Positions 23,967 to 32,026 of a stretch of DNA of 32,026 nucleotides are shown here, piece by piece; positions within the stretch are counted from its first letter, which is position 1, and the number at the start of each line of letters is the position of its first letter. The notes beneath the pieces were generated by a model that worked only from the letters and a program-made list of their open reading frames with translations, was not told the origin of the DNA and did no database searches. Source of the DNA: Desulfamplus sp. (GTDB taxonomy: Bacteria; Desulfobacterota; Desulfobacteria; Desulfobacterales; Desulfobacteraceae); contig JADGBO010000006.1 of the NCBI GenBank assembly GCA_015231465.1, positions 1 to 32,026 of the forward strand, in the 5' to 3' direction. The translations under genes and the position numbers were made by a program.

Positions 23967-25604
23967 TCAGTTATACTCCCTTGTTTTATGAAACTCTATT
24001 CCAGGCCACGCTTCCACGGCAAAACCGAGCTGATATTCACTGGTGGTAAGAAATGCAGTGCAGCCCTCCGAGTCCGTTGCAACGGACGCTTCGTTTTTCC
24101 CGAGGAACTCCTTGAACCGATCCTTGTCATGGCAGGTGATCCAGCGTGCCACCGAGAGATCCACGGTTTCATGGGTTGCCTCCACACCGTATTCGGCCCC
24201 GAGCCTTGCCATGGTTACATCGAACTGGAGTACGCCCACGGCTCCCAGGATATAGTCATTGTTTATTCTTGGCCGGAAAACCTGGATGGTGCCCTCCTCG
24301 GCAAGCTGCATAAGACCCTTTTGCAGGGCCTTGGTTTTCATGGGATTCCTTAGAATGACACGCCTGAAATGCTCCGGTGCAAAACTTGGAATGCCGATAA
24401 ACTTCAAAGGCTCCTTTTCGGTGAAGGTGTCGCCTATCTTGATGGTTCCATGGTTGTGAATTCCAATGATATCTCCGGGCCAGGCTTCATCTATGTTGCT
24501 CCTCTCCCGGGCCATGAAAATGGTGGCATTAGAGAGGATGACGTCTTTATTGATGCGATGGTGACGGACCTTCATGCCCCGGGTGAACTTTCCCGAACAG
24601 ATGCGGAAAAAAGCTATTCTGTCCCGATGGGCGGGATCCATGTTGGCCTGTATCTTAAAAGTAAATCCTGAAAAGGCGGGTTCCTCCGGAGAGACCTCCC
24701 GGGTGGATGTCCGGCGGATGCCCGGTGCCGGGGCAATCTCCACAAAGGAGTCCAGCATCTCCCTCACACCGAAGTTATTGATGGCACTGCCGAAAAAAAC
24801 CGGTGTCTGGGAGCCCTTGAGGTACTCATCCATATCAAAGGGGTCCGCTGCCCCCTGGATCAGCTCAATGTCATCCCTCAGCTCCCGGGCCTGACTTCCA
24901 AGATGTCTGTCCAGCTCCCTGTCTTCAAGGTCGGTTATTACAATGCCGTCTCCGCTTTTTGGGGTGTAACCGGCGGAAAAGAGCCCCAGCTCCTGCCTGG
25001 AGAGGTGATAAACCCCCTTGAAACGTTTTCCCATGCCGATGGGCCAGGTTATGGGTGTACACTCTATCTGGAGCTTCTCTTCAATATCCTCGAAAAGGGA
25101 CAGGGGATCCATCCCCTCCCGATCCAGTTTATTTATGAAGGTGATGATGGGGGTGTTGCGCATCCTGCACACCTCCATGAGTTTTCTGGTCTGGGGCTCC
25201 ACACCTTTTGCACTGTCTATGATCATGACGGCACAGTCAACAGCGGTGAGTACACGGTATGTGTCCTCGGAAAAATCCCTGTGACCCGGCGTGTCGAGAA
25301 GGTTTATCTCGTAATCTTTGTAGTTGAACTTCATAACCGAGGATGAGACACTTATGCCCCTCTCCTGCTCTATGGAGAGGAAATCGCTTGTGGCCTTGCG
25401 TTCCGTTTTACGGGATTTGACGGCACCGGCCTCTTTTATGGCACCTCCAAAGAGCAGAAGTTTTTCCGTCAGTGTGGTCTTTCCAGCATCGGGATGGCTT
25501 ATGATGGCAAAGGTTCTGCGTCTGTTTATCTCCTTGATGGCACGGGATGGGGCCGATTTGAAGAGGGGTTGTGGATCTGAGGTATCTGTGGTCATGGGTT
25601 CCAT
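23967..25604 (-). CDS. prfC: Peptide chain release factor 3
   Basis: 545 aa from ATG 25604 ([10 protein letters not shown]). A TTG at 25634 is in frame but has no Shine-Dalgarno, and the ATG has only a weak CAGG. GTPase signatures are the P-loop [14 protein letters not shown], the switch region [34 protein letters not shown] (G3) and NKLDREG (G4). The C-terminal domains include [17 protein letters not shown] and [21 protein letters not shown]3 recycles RF1/RF2 from the ribosome after termination. Length is close to the family's (E. coli about 529). A monocistronic unit is likely, with 118 bp before serA and 190 bp after ettA. Confidence 0.96.
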   Translation of the reverse strand: MEPMTTDTSDPQPLFKSAPSRAIKEINRRRTFAIISHPDAGKTTLTEKLLLFGGAIKEAGAVKSRKTERKATSDFLSIEQERGISVSSSVMKFNYKDYEINLLDTPGHRDFSEDTYRVLTAVDCAVMIIDSAKGVEPQTRKLMEVCRMRNTPIITFINKLDREGMDPLSLFEDIEEKLQIECTPITWPIGMGKRFKGVYHLSRQELGLFSAGYTPKSGDGIVITDLEDRELDRHLGSQARELRDDIELIQGAADPFDMDEYLKGSQTPVFFGSAINNFGVREMLDSFVEIAPAPGIRRTSTREVSPEEPAFSGFTFKIQANMDPAHRDRIAFFRICSGKFTRGMKVRHHRINKDVILSNATIFMARERSNIDEAWPGDIIGIHNHGTIKIGDTFTEKEPLKFIGIPSFAPEHFRRVILRNPMKTKALQKGLMQLAEEGTIQVFRPRINNDYILGAVGVLQFDVTMARLGAEYGVEATHETVDLSVARWITCHDKDRFKEFLGKNEASVATDSEGCTAFLTTSEYQLGFAVEAWPGIEFHKTREYN

Positions 25605-25686
25605 ATTGCCTGTTGTTTCTTTCAGTAAAGTCAATTTTATAAATTATTCAAGGTTATTAATCAATAAAATATTTTGTTTGGCGGTG

Positions 25687-25815
25687 TAAACCTTCATAGT
25701 TGGAGGCTGGCCAACCAGAACCGAGTATGTTTCTAACGTCCTCGGCCTCAAGTAAACCTTCATAGTTGGAGGCCAGCCAACCCCGATCATGGAAATAATG
25801 TATCCATTTCCATGG
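25687..25815. repeat. Intergenic direct repeat and palindrome between ettA and prfC
   Basis: TAAACCTTCATAGTTGGAGGC followed by TGGCCAACC occurs at 25687-25716 and again, with two changes, at 25754-25783 (67 bp apart). Each has a small GTTGG/CCAAC hairpin. To the right, CATGGAAA (25788-25795) pairs with TTTCCATG (25807-25814). On the - strand this lies downstream of ettA, so it may mark the mRNA end, but no U-tract was seen. The palindrome overlaps a diverged copy of the ~40-bp repeat at 4532 and 9324. Confidence 0.6.
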
Positions 25816-25824
25816 TAAAGTGCA

Positions 25825-27507
25825 TTATCTCGTAAGGTGTCTGTATTTGATCCTCTCGGGTTGATCCGCCTTTATGCCCAGGCGTTTTTTCCGATCCTTG
25901 TCATAGTCCGAGTAACTCCCTTCAAAAAACAGGGTGCTGCTATTCCCTTCAAAGGCAAGGATATGGGTGGCGATCCTGTCCAGAAACCACCTGTCATGGC
26001 TGATGATGACGGCACACCCGGCAAAGTTCTCTAATGCCTCCTCCAAGGCTCTGAGGGTGTTGACATCAAGGTCGTTGGTGGGCTCGTCAAGGAGCAGAAG
26101 GTTGGCCTCCTCCTTGAGCATTCGGGCAAGATGTACCCTGTTTCTCTCACCTCCCGAGAGTACACCCACTTTTTTTTGCTGATCCTGGCCGGAAAAGTTG
26201 AACTTGGAAACATAGGCCCGGGAGTTCACTTCACGTCCGCCAAGGTTTATGGTGTCATGGCCGCCGGAGATAACCTCCCAGATGCTCTTGTCCGGGTCAA
26301 GGACGTTGCGATCCTGATCCACATAGGCAACCTTTACCGTCTCTCCCAGCTCAATGGTTCCCGCATCCGGCTTCTCCTGGCCGGTGATCATTTTAAAGAG
26401 TGTGGATTTGCCTGCTCCATTGGGGCCTATTACCCCGATGATTCCCCCCGGGGGGAGCATGAAGTCCATATCTTCCACAAGGAGTTTATCTTCAAAGGTC
26501 TTGGTAACTTCCCGGGCAACAACCACCTTGTCGCCAAGGCGGGGGCCCGGGGGAATGAAAAGCTCCAGGTCCAGCTCACGATCCTTGCTGGCATTTTGCA
26601 ACAGTTCGTCATAGGCTGTGATCCTTGCCTTGGATTTGGAGCGTCTGCCTTTGGGTGACATGCGTATCCACTCCAGCTCCCTTTCGAGGGTTTTCTGCCT
26701 TTTACTCTCCTTTTTCTCCTCGTTTTTAAGGCGGTTCTGCTTCTGTTCCAGCCATGAGGAGTAGTTGCCCTTCCAGGGGATGCCTTCACCCCGATCCAGC
26801 TCAAGGATCCATCCTGCCACATTATCAAGGAAGTATCTGTCATGGGTTACGGCAATAACGGTGCCCTGGTACTGGCTCAGATGCTTCTCAAGCCATGCCA
26901 CGGACTCGGCATCCAAGTGGTTGGTGGGCTCATCCAGAAGAAGGATATCCGGTTTTTTCAGCAGGAGCCGGCACAGGGCCACCCGGCGTTTTTCACCTCC
27001 GGATATGACATCCACGGCCATATCCTCGGGCGGGCATCGCAGGGCATCCATGGCCATTTTGAGGCGGGAATCCAGATCCCAGGCATCCATGTGATCCAGC
27101 TTGTCCTGGAGCTCTCCCTGGCGCTGGATCAACTTGTCCATCTCCTCATCGGACATGGGCTCGGCAAATTTTTCACTGATGGCCTCGTATTCGTTTATGA
27201 GATCCACGGTCTCCTGTACCCCCTCCTGGACAACCTCCCTCACGGTGCGGGTCTCGCCGAGCAGGGGCTCCTGTTCCAGATAACCTATGGAGAAGCCTTT
27301 GGAGAGGATGGTCTCTCCGTTGTACTCTTTATCCACCCCTGCCATTATTTTGAGAAGGGAGCTTTTACCGGATCCGTTGAGACCCAGAACGCCGATTTTG
27401 GCCCCATAGAAATAGGAGAGGGAGACATCCTTGATCACCGGTTTTTTATCATAATATTTACTCACCTTGATCATGGAGTATATAACTTTTTTTGTATCTT
27501 CAGACAT
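25825..27507 (-). CDS. ettA: Energy-dependent translational throttle protein EttA (ABC-F)
   Basis: 560 aa, full length, with AGGAGC before ATG 27507. It has two ABC cassettes in one chain without membrane segments. The first has Walker A GLNGSGKSS, signature VISGGEKRRVALCR and Walker B DILLLDEPTNHLD. The second has GPNGAGKST, LSGGERNRVHLARM and NLLLLDEPTNDLD. A charged linker (LEQKQNRLKNEEKKESKRQ ... RELEWIRMSPKGRRSKSKAR) joins them as in EttA. EttA binds the ribosomal E site and gates entry into elongation by ATP/ADP ratio. It stands alone, with prfC downstream on the same strand after 190 bp of repeats. Confidence 0.94.
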   Translation of the reverse strand: MSEDTKKVIYSMIKVSKYYDKKPVIKDVSLSYFYGAKIGVLGLNGSGKSSLLKIMAGVDKEYNGETILSKGFSIGYLEQEPLLGETRTVREVVQEGVQETVDLINEYEAISEKFAEPMSDEEMDKLIQRQGELQDKLDHMDAWDLDSRLKMAMDALRCPPEDMAVDVISGGEKRRVALCRLLLKKPDILLLDEPTNHLDAESVAWLEKHLSQYQGTVIAVTHDRYFLDNVAGWILELDRGEGIPWKGNYSSWLEQKQNRLKNEEKKESKRQKTLERELEWIRMSPKGRRSKSKARITAYDELLQNASKDRELDLELFIPPGPRLGDKVVVAREVTKTFEDKLLVEDMDFMLPPGGIIGVIGPNGAGKSTLFKMITGQEKPDAGTIELGETVKVAYVDQDRNVLDPDKSIWEVISGGHDTINLGGREVNSRAYVSKFNFSGQDQQKKVGVLSGGERNRVHLARMLKEEANLLLLDEPTNDLDVNTLRALEEALENFAGCAVIISHDRWFLDRIATHILAFEGNSSTLFFEGSYSDYDKDRKKRLGIKADQPERIKYRHLTR

Positions 27508-27614
27508 ATTGTTTTGCTCCTGGTATTTTCATAAGATTTAGTGCGGGAAACCGCTATACATTCAGGGTAGTGGTTATTGACAAAGTTAGTAGGCCGGCAA
27601 CTTCTGTGGCTTCC

Positions 27615-27700
27615 CCCTGCCTTGTATGGGTACAGGGAAACGGTTCTCCGTCGATTTGTACCCGTTCCAGGTTATCCCTGCCCTGTATGGGTACAGGGAA
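27615..27700. repeat. Pair of GTATGGGTACAGGG hairpins
   Basis: CCCTGCCTTGTATGGGTACA followed by GGGAA (27615-27639) recurs with one or two changes at 27676-27700. The second copy forms a perfect CCCTGTA-tggg-TACAGGG stem at 27681-27698. No T-run follows on either strand, so a terminator role is doubtful. Located 110-190 bp upstream of ettA. Confidence 0.75.
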
Positions 27701-27838
27701 CCGATCACCACAGGCATGTGATAAGCACACGTAACTGATAATTTTATGCGTACTTAATATTTTTGTCAATGAAGGGTTTTGGGGAATGGGAACGAGAAAT
27801 ATTGGAATGATGGGAATGGGGATACCTGTACTCCATGA

Positions 27839-27982
27839 TTTAATTAAAATGCAGCGGATGCAGGCCAAGTACCATTTAATTGAAATGCAGCGGATGCAGG
27901 CTAAGTACCATTTAATTGAAATGCAGCGGATGCAGGCCAAGTACCATTTAGTTGAAATGCAGCGGATGCAGGCTAAGTGCCC
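27839..27982. repeat. 36-bp tandem repeat, four copies
   Basis: Unit TTTAATTGAAATGCAGCGGA followed by TGCAGGCCAAGTACCA is repeated at 27839, 27875, 27911 and 27947, the last degraded at its 3' end. Copies differ at one to three sites. They are directly adjacent, so this is not CRISPR. The + strand would read MQRMQAKYHLIE per unit and the - strand WYLACIRCISIK. Neither looks like a real protein. Function unknown. Confidence 0.92.
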
Positions 27983-28041
27983 GCACCGCTGATTTGAAAT
28001 GTTATGATCTGGGAAAGGGAGCAAGCTGTCGATTTTGCTAT

Positions 28042-29178
28042 CTATTCCACCGAGTCTATTTTTTCCGGGGATTCAATATCCTCATTATGTTCCATGTTTT
28101 CAAGGACTTCGGTACTTTCCATGCTATTCATCATGCTCCCTCTATTTTGCGTATCCCCTTGATCATCAATATCCATGATCTCATCCATCTTTTTAAGAAG
28201 GTTCTCTCCCTGCCATGTGTCGAGATAGAATGGATAGTCATTTTCAGAGCTTATCGCTGGGAAGAGTTCTCCATCCTTGGAAAAAATTTTTAATGAGAGG
28301 GTTTTATCTCCTTTCATTGTAATGGAGGCAGCGGTTTCCATATCCTGGAACGCTTCATCTTTGGAGTCAATATCCGCAAACCTGGAGCATTTGAGGCTTG
28401 AAAGGGTTGAAAGCATTGAATCCAACGCATCTCTTTTATCCTGGGGAATATCCGGTTTTTCAGGGGAGATATCCGGCTCTTCTCCTGACGTATCAGAGGT
28501 TTGGAAGTATCCTTCCCCCTTTGACGTATCCGAGGTTTGGTCGTCTCCTTGCCCCTGTGGCAGATCAGAGGTCTGGGCATCTCCTCCCCCCTTTGACAGA
28601 TCAAATATTTCCATCTTTCCCCCTTTTTCCAGGGTTACATGGGTAATTTTATCCTTTTCAAAGGTTAGAACATTGCTGTCCCTGAGGTCATCCACGGATT
28701 TGTCAAAGTTCCGGCGAAAATTTTCCGGAGCATGATAGACACTCCTGCTACCCTTGATTCTGATGAATGTGTGTCTGAATGAAGGTGCAGCTTTTCCGAT
28801 CTCAAACTCCCTTAGTACTTCAGCTTCCGATTTGACGGTCACTTTGATTCGATTTTCCGGGTCCAGCTCATAACGGGCCAGATTATCCCCCTCCTCGGAT
28901 ACCAGAGCAGTCACCTTGAGATTCTTGATTATGTCCAGCATTTCAGTGATTCTGTTTTTATCTGCCGGATAGTTTTTATCGGTGACACTCCATACTCCGT
29001 CTTTTCCGGTGATGATTATGCTGACACCCCCTTTTTCCACTGTAATTTCACTTATGTCTGAAACAGCCACTCCAGGAATGAAGGGCAGGGTGTAGTGGCT
29101 GCGGTCCCTGTCATGCAGAACAAGATAGGCCGACAGCAGCAGTATGAGCAGACCTGGTATAATATACGCCTTTTTCAT
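28042..29178 (-). CDS. DUF4340 domain protein of a gliding-type ABC module
   Basis: 378 aa with GGGAGG before ATG 29178. An N-terminal membrane anchor (IIPGLLILLLSAYLVL) is followed by a periplasmic DUF4340 region (ISEITVEKGGVSIIITGKDG ... YPADKNRITEMLDIIKNLKV ... RYELDPENRIKVTVKS). A low-complexity stretch at residues ~195-250 has repeated xQTSD units (GGGDAQTSD, GDDQTSD, YFQTSD) and an acidic Met-rich tail is unusual. Genes of this type regularly follow GldF/GldG-like ABC genes, as here (16 bp after the GldG-like gene). The module's substrate is unknown in this group and may not involve gliding. Confidence 0.85.
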   Translation of the reverse strand: MKKAYIIPGLLILLLSAYLVLHDRDRSHYTLPFIPGVAVSDISEITVEKGGVSIIITGKDGVWSVTDKNYPADKNRITEMLDIIKNLKVTALVSEEGDNLARYELDPENRIKVTVKSEAEVLREFEIGKAAPSFRHTFIRIKGSRSVYHAPENFRRNFDKSVDDLRDSNVLTFEKDKITHVTLEKGGKMEIFDLSKGGGDAQTSDLPQGQGDDQTSDTSKGEGYFQTSDTSGEEPDISPEKPDIPQDKRDALDSMLSTLSSLKCSRFADIDSKDEAFQDMETAASITMKGDKTLSLKIFSKDGELFPAISSENDYPFYLDTWQGENLLKKMDEIMDIDDQGDTQNRGSMMNSMESTEVLENMEHNEDIESPEKIDSVE

Positions 29179-29194
29179 TTACATGCCTCCCTTA

Positions 29195-31597
29195 TCACTG
29201 ATTGTTTCCATGGTGGAACATGATTTTAATGGTTCTCTTTTTTGATTTTCTTCTCAGCCATACCCCAAAGCCAAACAGGATGACAAGCACCGGAAGACCT
29301 GCAATATTGAAGGTCTTGATAAATCCCCTTGCCATGGGAGTGGTTTCACCCAGCGGGTTCAGGGTCTGGTTTTTGCTTCGCAGCAGGGCAATGTCATCCC
29401 TGTCGTTGAGGTGGTCTATGACGTTGAGGATAAAGGTGGCATTGGTGGTCCTTCCTTCCGGATCAAGCATGTTGTCCTGGAGCATGGAAGAACATGCCAT
29501 TACAAATATCTTTCCGGGTTTACTTCGGGTCAGGGTCATGTTGTCCACTTCAATGGCCGAAAGAGCAATTTGGGTGCCGTCATCATCTTTGTGAGGGGCA
29601 GTATCTTTATCACCGGCATCATCTTTATCAGCAGCACCATCTTCGGCATCGGCATCATTTTTAATAGGCCCAGGGGTAAGGCTGGTGTCCATAGGCCCAG
29701 GGGTTATGCCGGTGTCATCAACTTTCCCGCCGTCCGCATCATCCTCCCCTCCAGGCATCTCTTTTTGGGGAACCGGCTTTCCTGCAAAGTAGCTTGTGAA
29801 CTCTCCGGCGAGCATATAGGCAAGTGCCCGGGACTCCATCCCTTCACCACCTGTGGGAGGAGTTATGAACATGGGATTGAGATTTATGTGATCCTTCATG
29901 AGCCATGATTCATCGGATGATGAGAAGAGCCTGGTGGCGGTAATGCCGGTCTGTTCAAGTTGTTTCTCGTCTATGGCAAGGGGGGATATTTTAAACGCTA
30001 TGATGCCCTTGATGTTTTTCATGTAGTCAGGAGTGCTGTTGATTTTTGCGTCCCGGATGATGGGAGCAAAATATATCTCCTGCTCTCCGCCGCCCTGGGA
30101 AGCGGGTTTCATCTGTTTGTAGCAGCTCTTGTCCATAACATAGGAGCGTTCCACATTAACACCGTAATGGTTCAACAGCTTTTCCAGGCCCGTATCTATG
30201 GGAAGATACTGGGGACCTCCCCCGAATCCCATCTGCTGCTGGGGCATCACTTCATTGAAGGGTTCGATGAAAAAGGCTATGTTGGTGCCCCTCATCAGGG
30301 CCTGGTCGATCTGGTACAGCTCATGGTCGGAAAAGGGTTCGGTGGGTCTTGTAATGATAAGGGTTTTAAGGGCTTCGGGAATTGGGGAAGCCTTTTTCAC
30401 ACCCCCCATGGTGCCGCTGTCCTGGGTATCTTCCTTTAAGGTGATGTTTTCAATGGTGTAATGTTTCGAGATCAGGCTGTTGAATACATTCATGGTGGAT
30501 CCCTGCTGTCCCGGCATCATGCCCATGCCTTGACCCGTAAGGGAGAGTGTGCCGTGGTCTGCAAGATAACCAATGGTCTGGTTTATTCCGATCATGGTCT
30601 CCATGGTCGATGTGAACAGCTCCTCCAGTGCCCCGGGATCCACCATCTGGTACGTGGTACCGATTATGGGTAAAGAGATGCTTGATATGAGGGGAGTGGT
30701 TTTTATCTTCTCCCTGTACTGCATCACGACCCCGGCTCCTCCGCTTCCCGCGGCAATGCCCTGTTTGGGAATATCAGGCCACTTCAGGGCCATTACATTA
30801 TATGCCCGGGATATCTCTTCAAGATTGTTCTCCTTTGTGGGGTCCACAAATTTATAATCAATGCGGCCCATGCTTCGTGCGTTTAACTGCTCCACAACCT
30901 CTTCAATGCGCCCGGGCAGGGTGGGCAGGTCATCAAGTCCCATGAGGGGAGCCACCTTTTCAAGGGAAGAGGATAGATAGAGGGTTATTTTGACATTTTC
31001 GTCCAGGGCAGCCAGGGCACTGACCTTGTTGTTGAGTTTCTGTATGGCGGTGGTCAGGGTATATTCCAGACCGTTGGTGGATGTTATGGCCGGGATCTTC
31101 TCGATCATGTCGCCGTGTATGATAACAAGCCCCATGTAGGCCTGCTGGAATTTTATCTCATCATTTTCAATTATGCGTATCTGCACCGGTGATATGCCGT
31201 AATCCTCGGCCATCCGCCGGTGGATGCCTGCTGTTTCGGTCATGCCTGATTCGCCAGCCGTGACATCATAGAACCGATAGTTGAATTTTTTGCCTCCCTT
31301 GGCAGCATACTCCTGGAGAATATCCATGAGATACCGCTCGGTGTTGTTGTGGGGAGCGGGCAGGTTTTTGGTGAAAAAGACCTTGATGGTGAGGGGTTCG
31401 GAAAGGTTTTCCACCACTTTGTGGCTTGCCTGGGACAGGGAGTATATGCGGTTGGATGTGAGGTCAACCCTGAAAAACAGGGTTATGCCCACAATGTTTA
31501 TAAGCACTGCCACCACGGCATAGAGCATAAATTTAATCCATGGCTCCTTTCCAGCGGTCATGCCTCTATTCTTCCTATGATCAACTTCTTTTTTCAT
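29195..31597 (-). CDS. GldG-like ABC transporter auxiliary protein
   Basis: 800 aa with AAGGAG before ATG 31597. TM1 is at residues ~24-43 (IKFMLYAVVAVLINIVGITL), then the characteristic start of the large extracytoplasmic domain (RVDLTSNRIYSLSQASHKVV, LSEPLTIKVFFTKNLPAP). A GldG-type core follows (GYLADHGTLSL ... LKTLIITRPTEPFSDHELYQ ... ALMRGTNIAFFIEPFNE). A C-terminal helix (GLPVLVILFGFGVWLRRK) anchors it again. An inserted Asp/Ala-rich stretch near residues ~625-690 contains GITPGPMDTSLTPGPIKND. It probably works with the permease beside it and an ATPase lying beyond the window. Function in this organism unknown. Confidence 0.9.
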   Translation of the reverse strand: MKKEVDHRKNRGMTAGKEPWIKFMLYAVVAVLINIVGITLFFRVDLTSNRIYSLSQASHKVVENLSEPLTIKVFFTKNLPAPHNNTERYLMDILQEYAAKGGKKFNYRFYDVTAGESGMTETAGIHRRMAEDYGISPVQIRIIENDEIKFQQAYMGLVIIHGDMIEKIPAITSTNGLEYTLTTAIQKLNNKVSALAALDENVKITLYLSSSLEKVAPLMGLDDLPTLPGRIEEVVEQLNARSMGRIDYKFVDPTKENNLEEISRAYNVMALKWPDIPKQGIAAGSGGAGVVMQYREKIKTTPLISSISLPIIGTTYQMVDPGALEELFTSTMETMIGINQTIGYLADHGTLSLTGQGMGMMPGQQGSTMNVFNSLISKHYTIENITLKEDTQDSGTMGGVKKASPIPEALKTLIITRPTEPFSDHELYQIDQALMRGTNIAFFIEPFNEVMPQQQMGFGGGPQYLPIDTGLEKLLNHYGVNVERSYVMDKSCYKQMKPASQGGGEQEIYFAPIIRDAKINSTPDYMKNIKGIIAFKISPLAIDEKQLEQTGITATRLFSSSDESWLMKDHINLNPMFITPPTGGEGMESRALAYMLAGEFTSYFAGKPVPQKEMPGGEDDADGGKVDDTGITPGPMDTSLTPGPIKNDADAEDGAADKDDAGDKDTAPHKDDDGTQIALSAIEVDNMTLTRSKPGKIFVMACSSMLQDNMLDPEGRTTNATFILNVIDHLNDRDDIALLRSKNQTLNPLGETTPMARGFIKTFNIAGLPVLVILFGFGVWLRRKSKKRTIKIMFHHGNNQ

Positions 31598-31621
31598 GAC
31601 AAAAAAACTCCTTATCTGGTC

Positions 31622-32026
31622 TTAATTTTTCTTCTGCATCACAAGGTAAGTTCCAAAAAGACCCAGGAATATGACGGTGGCAAAATAGACAATGTCCCTT
31701 GAGTCAATGACACCCTTGGATATGCTCTGGAAATGGATATCTGCTCCCATGAAGGCCACCACCGATGTTATGGATGCTGGCACAAAAAATAGAATTTTAT
31801 CAAGGATGGTGAGGGTGAAGCAGAGGGCTGAACCTGTTATGAATGCCACAATCTGGTTACGGGTCAGTGATGATGCAAATATCCCCATGGCACAGTAGGC
31901 CCCGGACAGAAGAAGGGCCCCGATGTAACCGCCGATTACAGGGCCGGGATCCAGATCTCCGATAAAGGAGATGAATATGGGATAGGAGATGGTGGGAACC
32001 AGCATGCATCCGCAGAAAAGTGTGGC
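31622..32026 (-). CDS. GldF-like ABC permease, 3' end only
   Basis: The frame is open to the window edge (ATLFCGC precedes an internal Met at 32005), so the 5' end of the gene lies outside. The visible 134 or so residues contain the last membrane helices and match the ABC-2 subfamily partnered with GldG: GPVIGGYIGALLLSGAYCAM, FASSLTRNQIVAFITGSALC, HFQSISKGVIDSRDIVYF and a final helix FLGLFGTYLVM. The stop is 24 bp from the GldG-like start, indicating one operon transcribed leftwards: permease, GldG-like, DUF4340. Confidence 0.88.
   Translation of the reverse strand, partial: ATLFCGCMLVPTISYPIFISFIGDLDPGPVIGGYIGALLLSGAYCAMGIFASSLTRNQIVAFITGSALCFTLTILDKILFFVPASITSVVAFMGADIHFQSISKGVIDSRDIVYFATVIFLGLFGTYLVMQKKN

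Larger units (their letters stand above)
27508..28041. other. 534-bp intergenic region with two repeat families
   Basis: Between the DUF4340 gene and ettA, both on the - strand. No convincing gene. It contains a pair of short hairpins (27615-27700) and a 36-bp tandem array (27839-27982). Open frames on both strands through the array exist only because 36 is a multiple of three and lack Shine-Dalgarno sites. Confidence 0.6.

Noticed and set aside
27839-27982. CRISPR array
   Set aside because: 36-bp units are directly adjacent with no spacers and no cas genes nearby. The same applies to the 36-bp array at 13715-13862.
27554-28024. 156-aa - strand frame and 68-aa + strand frame across the 36-bp array
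   Set aside because: Open only because the repeat period is a multiple of three. Cys/Trp-rich or Met/Gln-rich nonsense, no ribosome-binding site.

Overview
The window looks like chromosomal DNA of a Gram-negative anaerobe, most likely a Desulfobacterota (Desulfobacteraceae-like) bacterium. This is an inference from gene content: a chemoreceptor with a haem-c (CxxCH) sensor domain, a stand-alone ferritin-like protein, large signal-peptide-bearing beta-propeller and Ig-repeat proteins, and intergenic spaces full of small repeats. No rRNA, tRNA or CRISPR array was seen.

Layout. Bases 1-7684 are read on the + strand and hold a secreted-protein cluster: the 3' end of an Ig-repeat protein, a 1178-aa protein with a sensor-type beta-propeller array followed by a clan CD (caspase/legumain-like) cysteine peptidase domain, a small secreted protein, and a 799-aa protein with nine Ig-like repeats and an EF-hand. 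The first three share what looks like the same C-terminal (or whole-protein) module. The small protein is preceded by a striking array of four 44-bp units. Each unit is a Shine-Dalgarno sequence, an ATG, a ten-codon micro-ORF and a stop, and each copies the start region of the real gene.

From 8032 to the right edge every gene is on the - strand. In increasing coordinates they are: a CNNM/CorC-type membrane protein, an amino-acid ABC ATPase, a 1632-aa membrane protein of unknown function that seems to be a fused duplication, a ferritin-like protein, a haem-binding methyl-accepting chemotaxis protein, a family 3 solute-binding protein, a small hypothetical gene, a type II restriction-modification pair (SfiI-like endonuclease plus SPPY-type methyltransferase), rsmE, serA, prfC, ettA, and a gliding-type ABC module (DUF4340 protein, GldG-like protein, GldF-like permease cut by the window edge).

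Mobile and repeated DNA is the second theme. A 103-bp element with imperfect 20-bp terminal inverted repeats occurs four times, each with a 7-8 bp target duplication, and two copies bracket the AT-rich restriction-modification region. A second ~100-bp element occurs twice in opposite orientation. A REP-like double-hairpin family fills three intergenic regions. Several genes carry in-frame short tandem repeats (KSGDx in a HAMP domain, GGNLFK and SHTSGDSGTPAG in the 1632-aa protein, and a near-identical 102-bp pair in the propeller), so tandem duplication has been active both inside and between genes. The most novel items are the micro-ORF array, the propeller-peptidase cluster with its shared module, the SfiI-like system between the 103-bp elements, and the 103-bp element itself.
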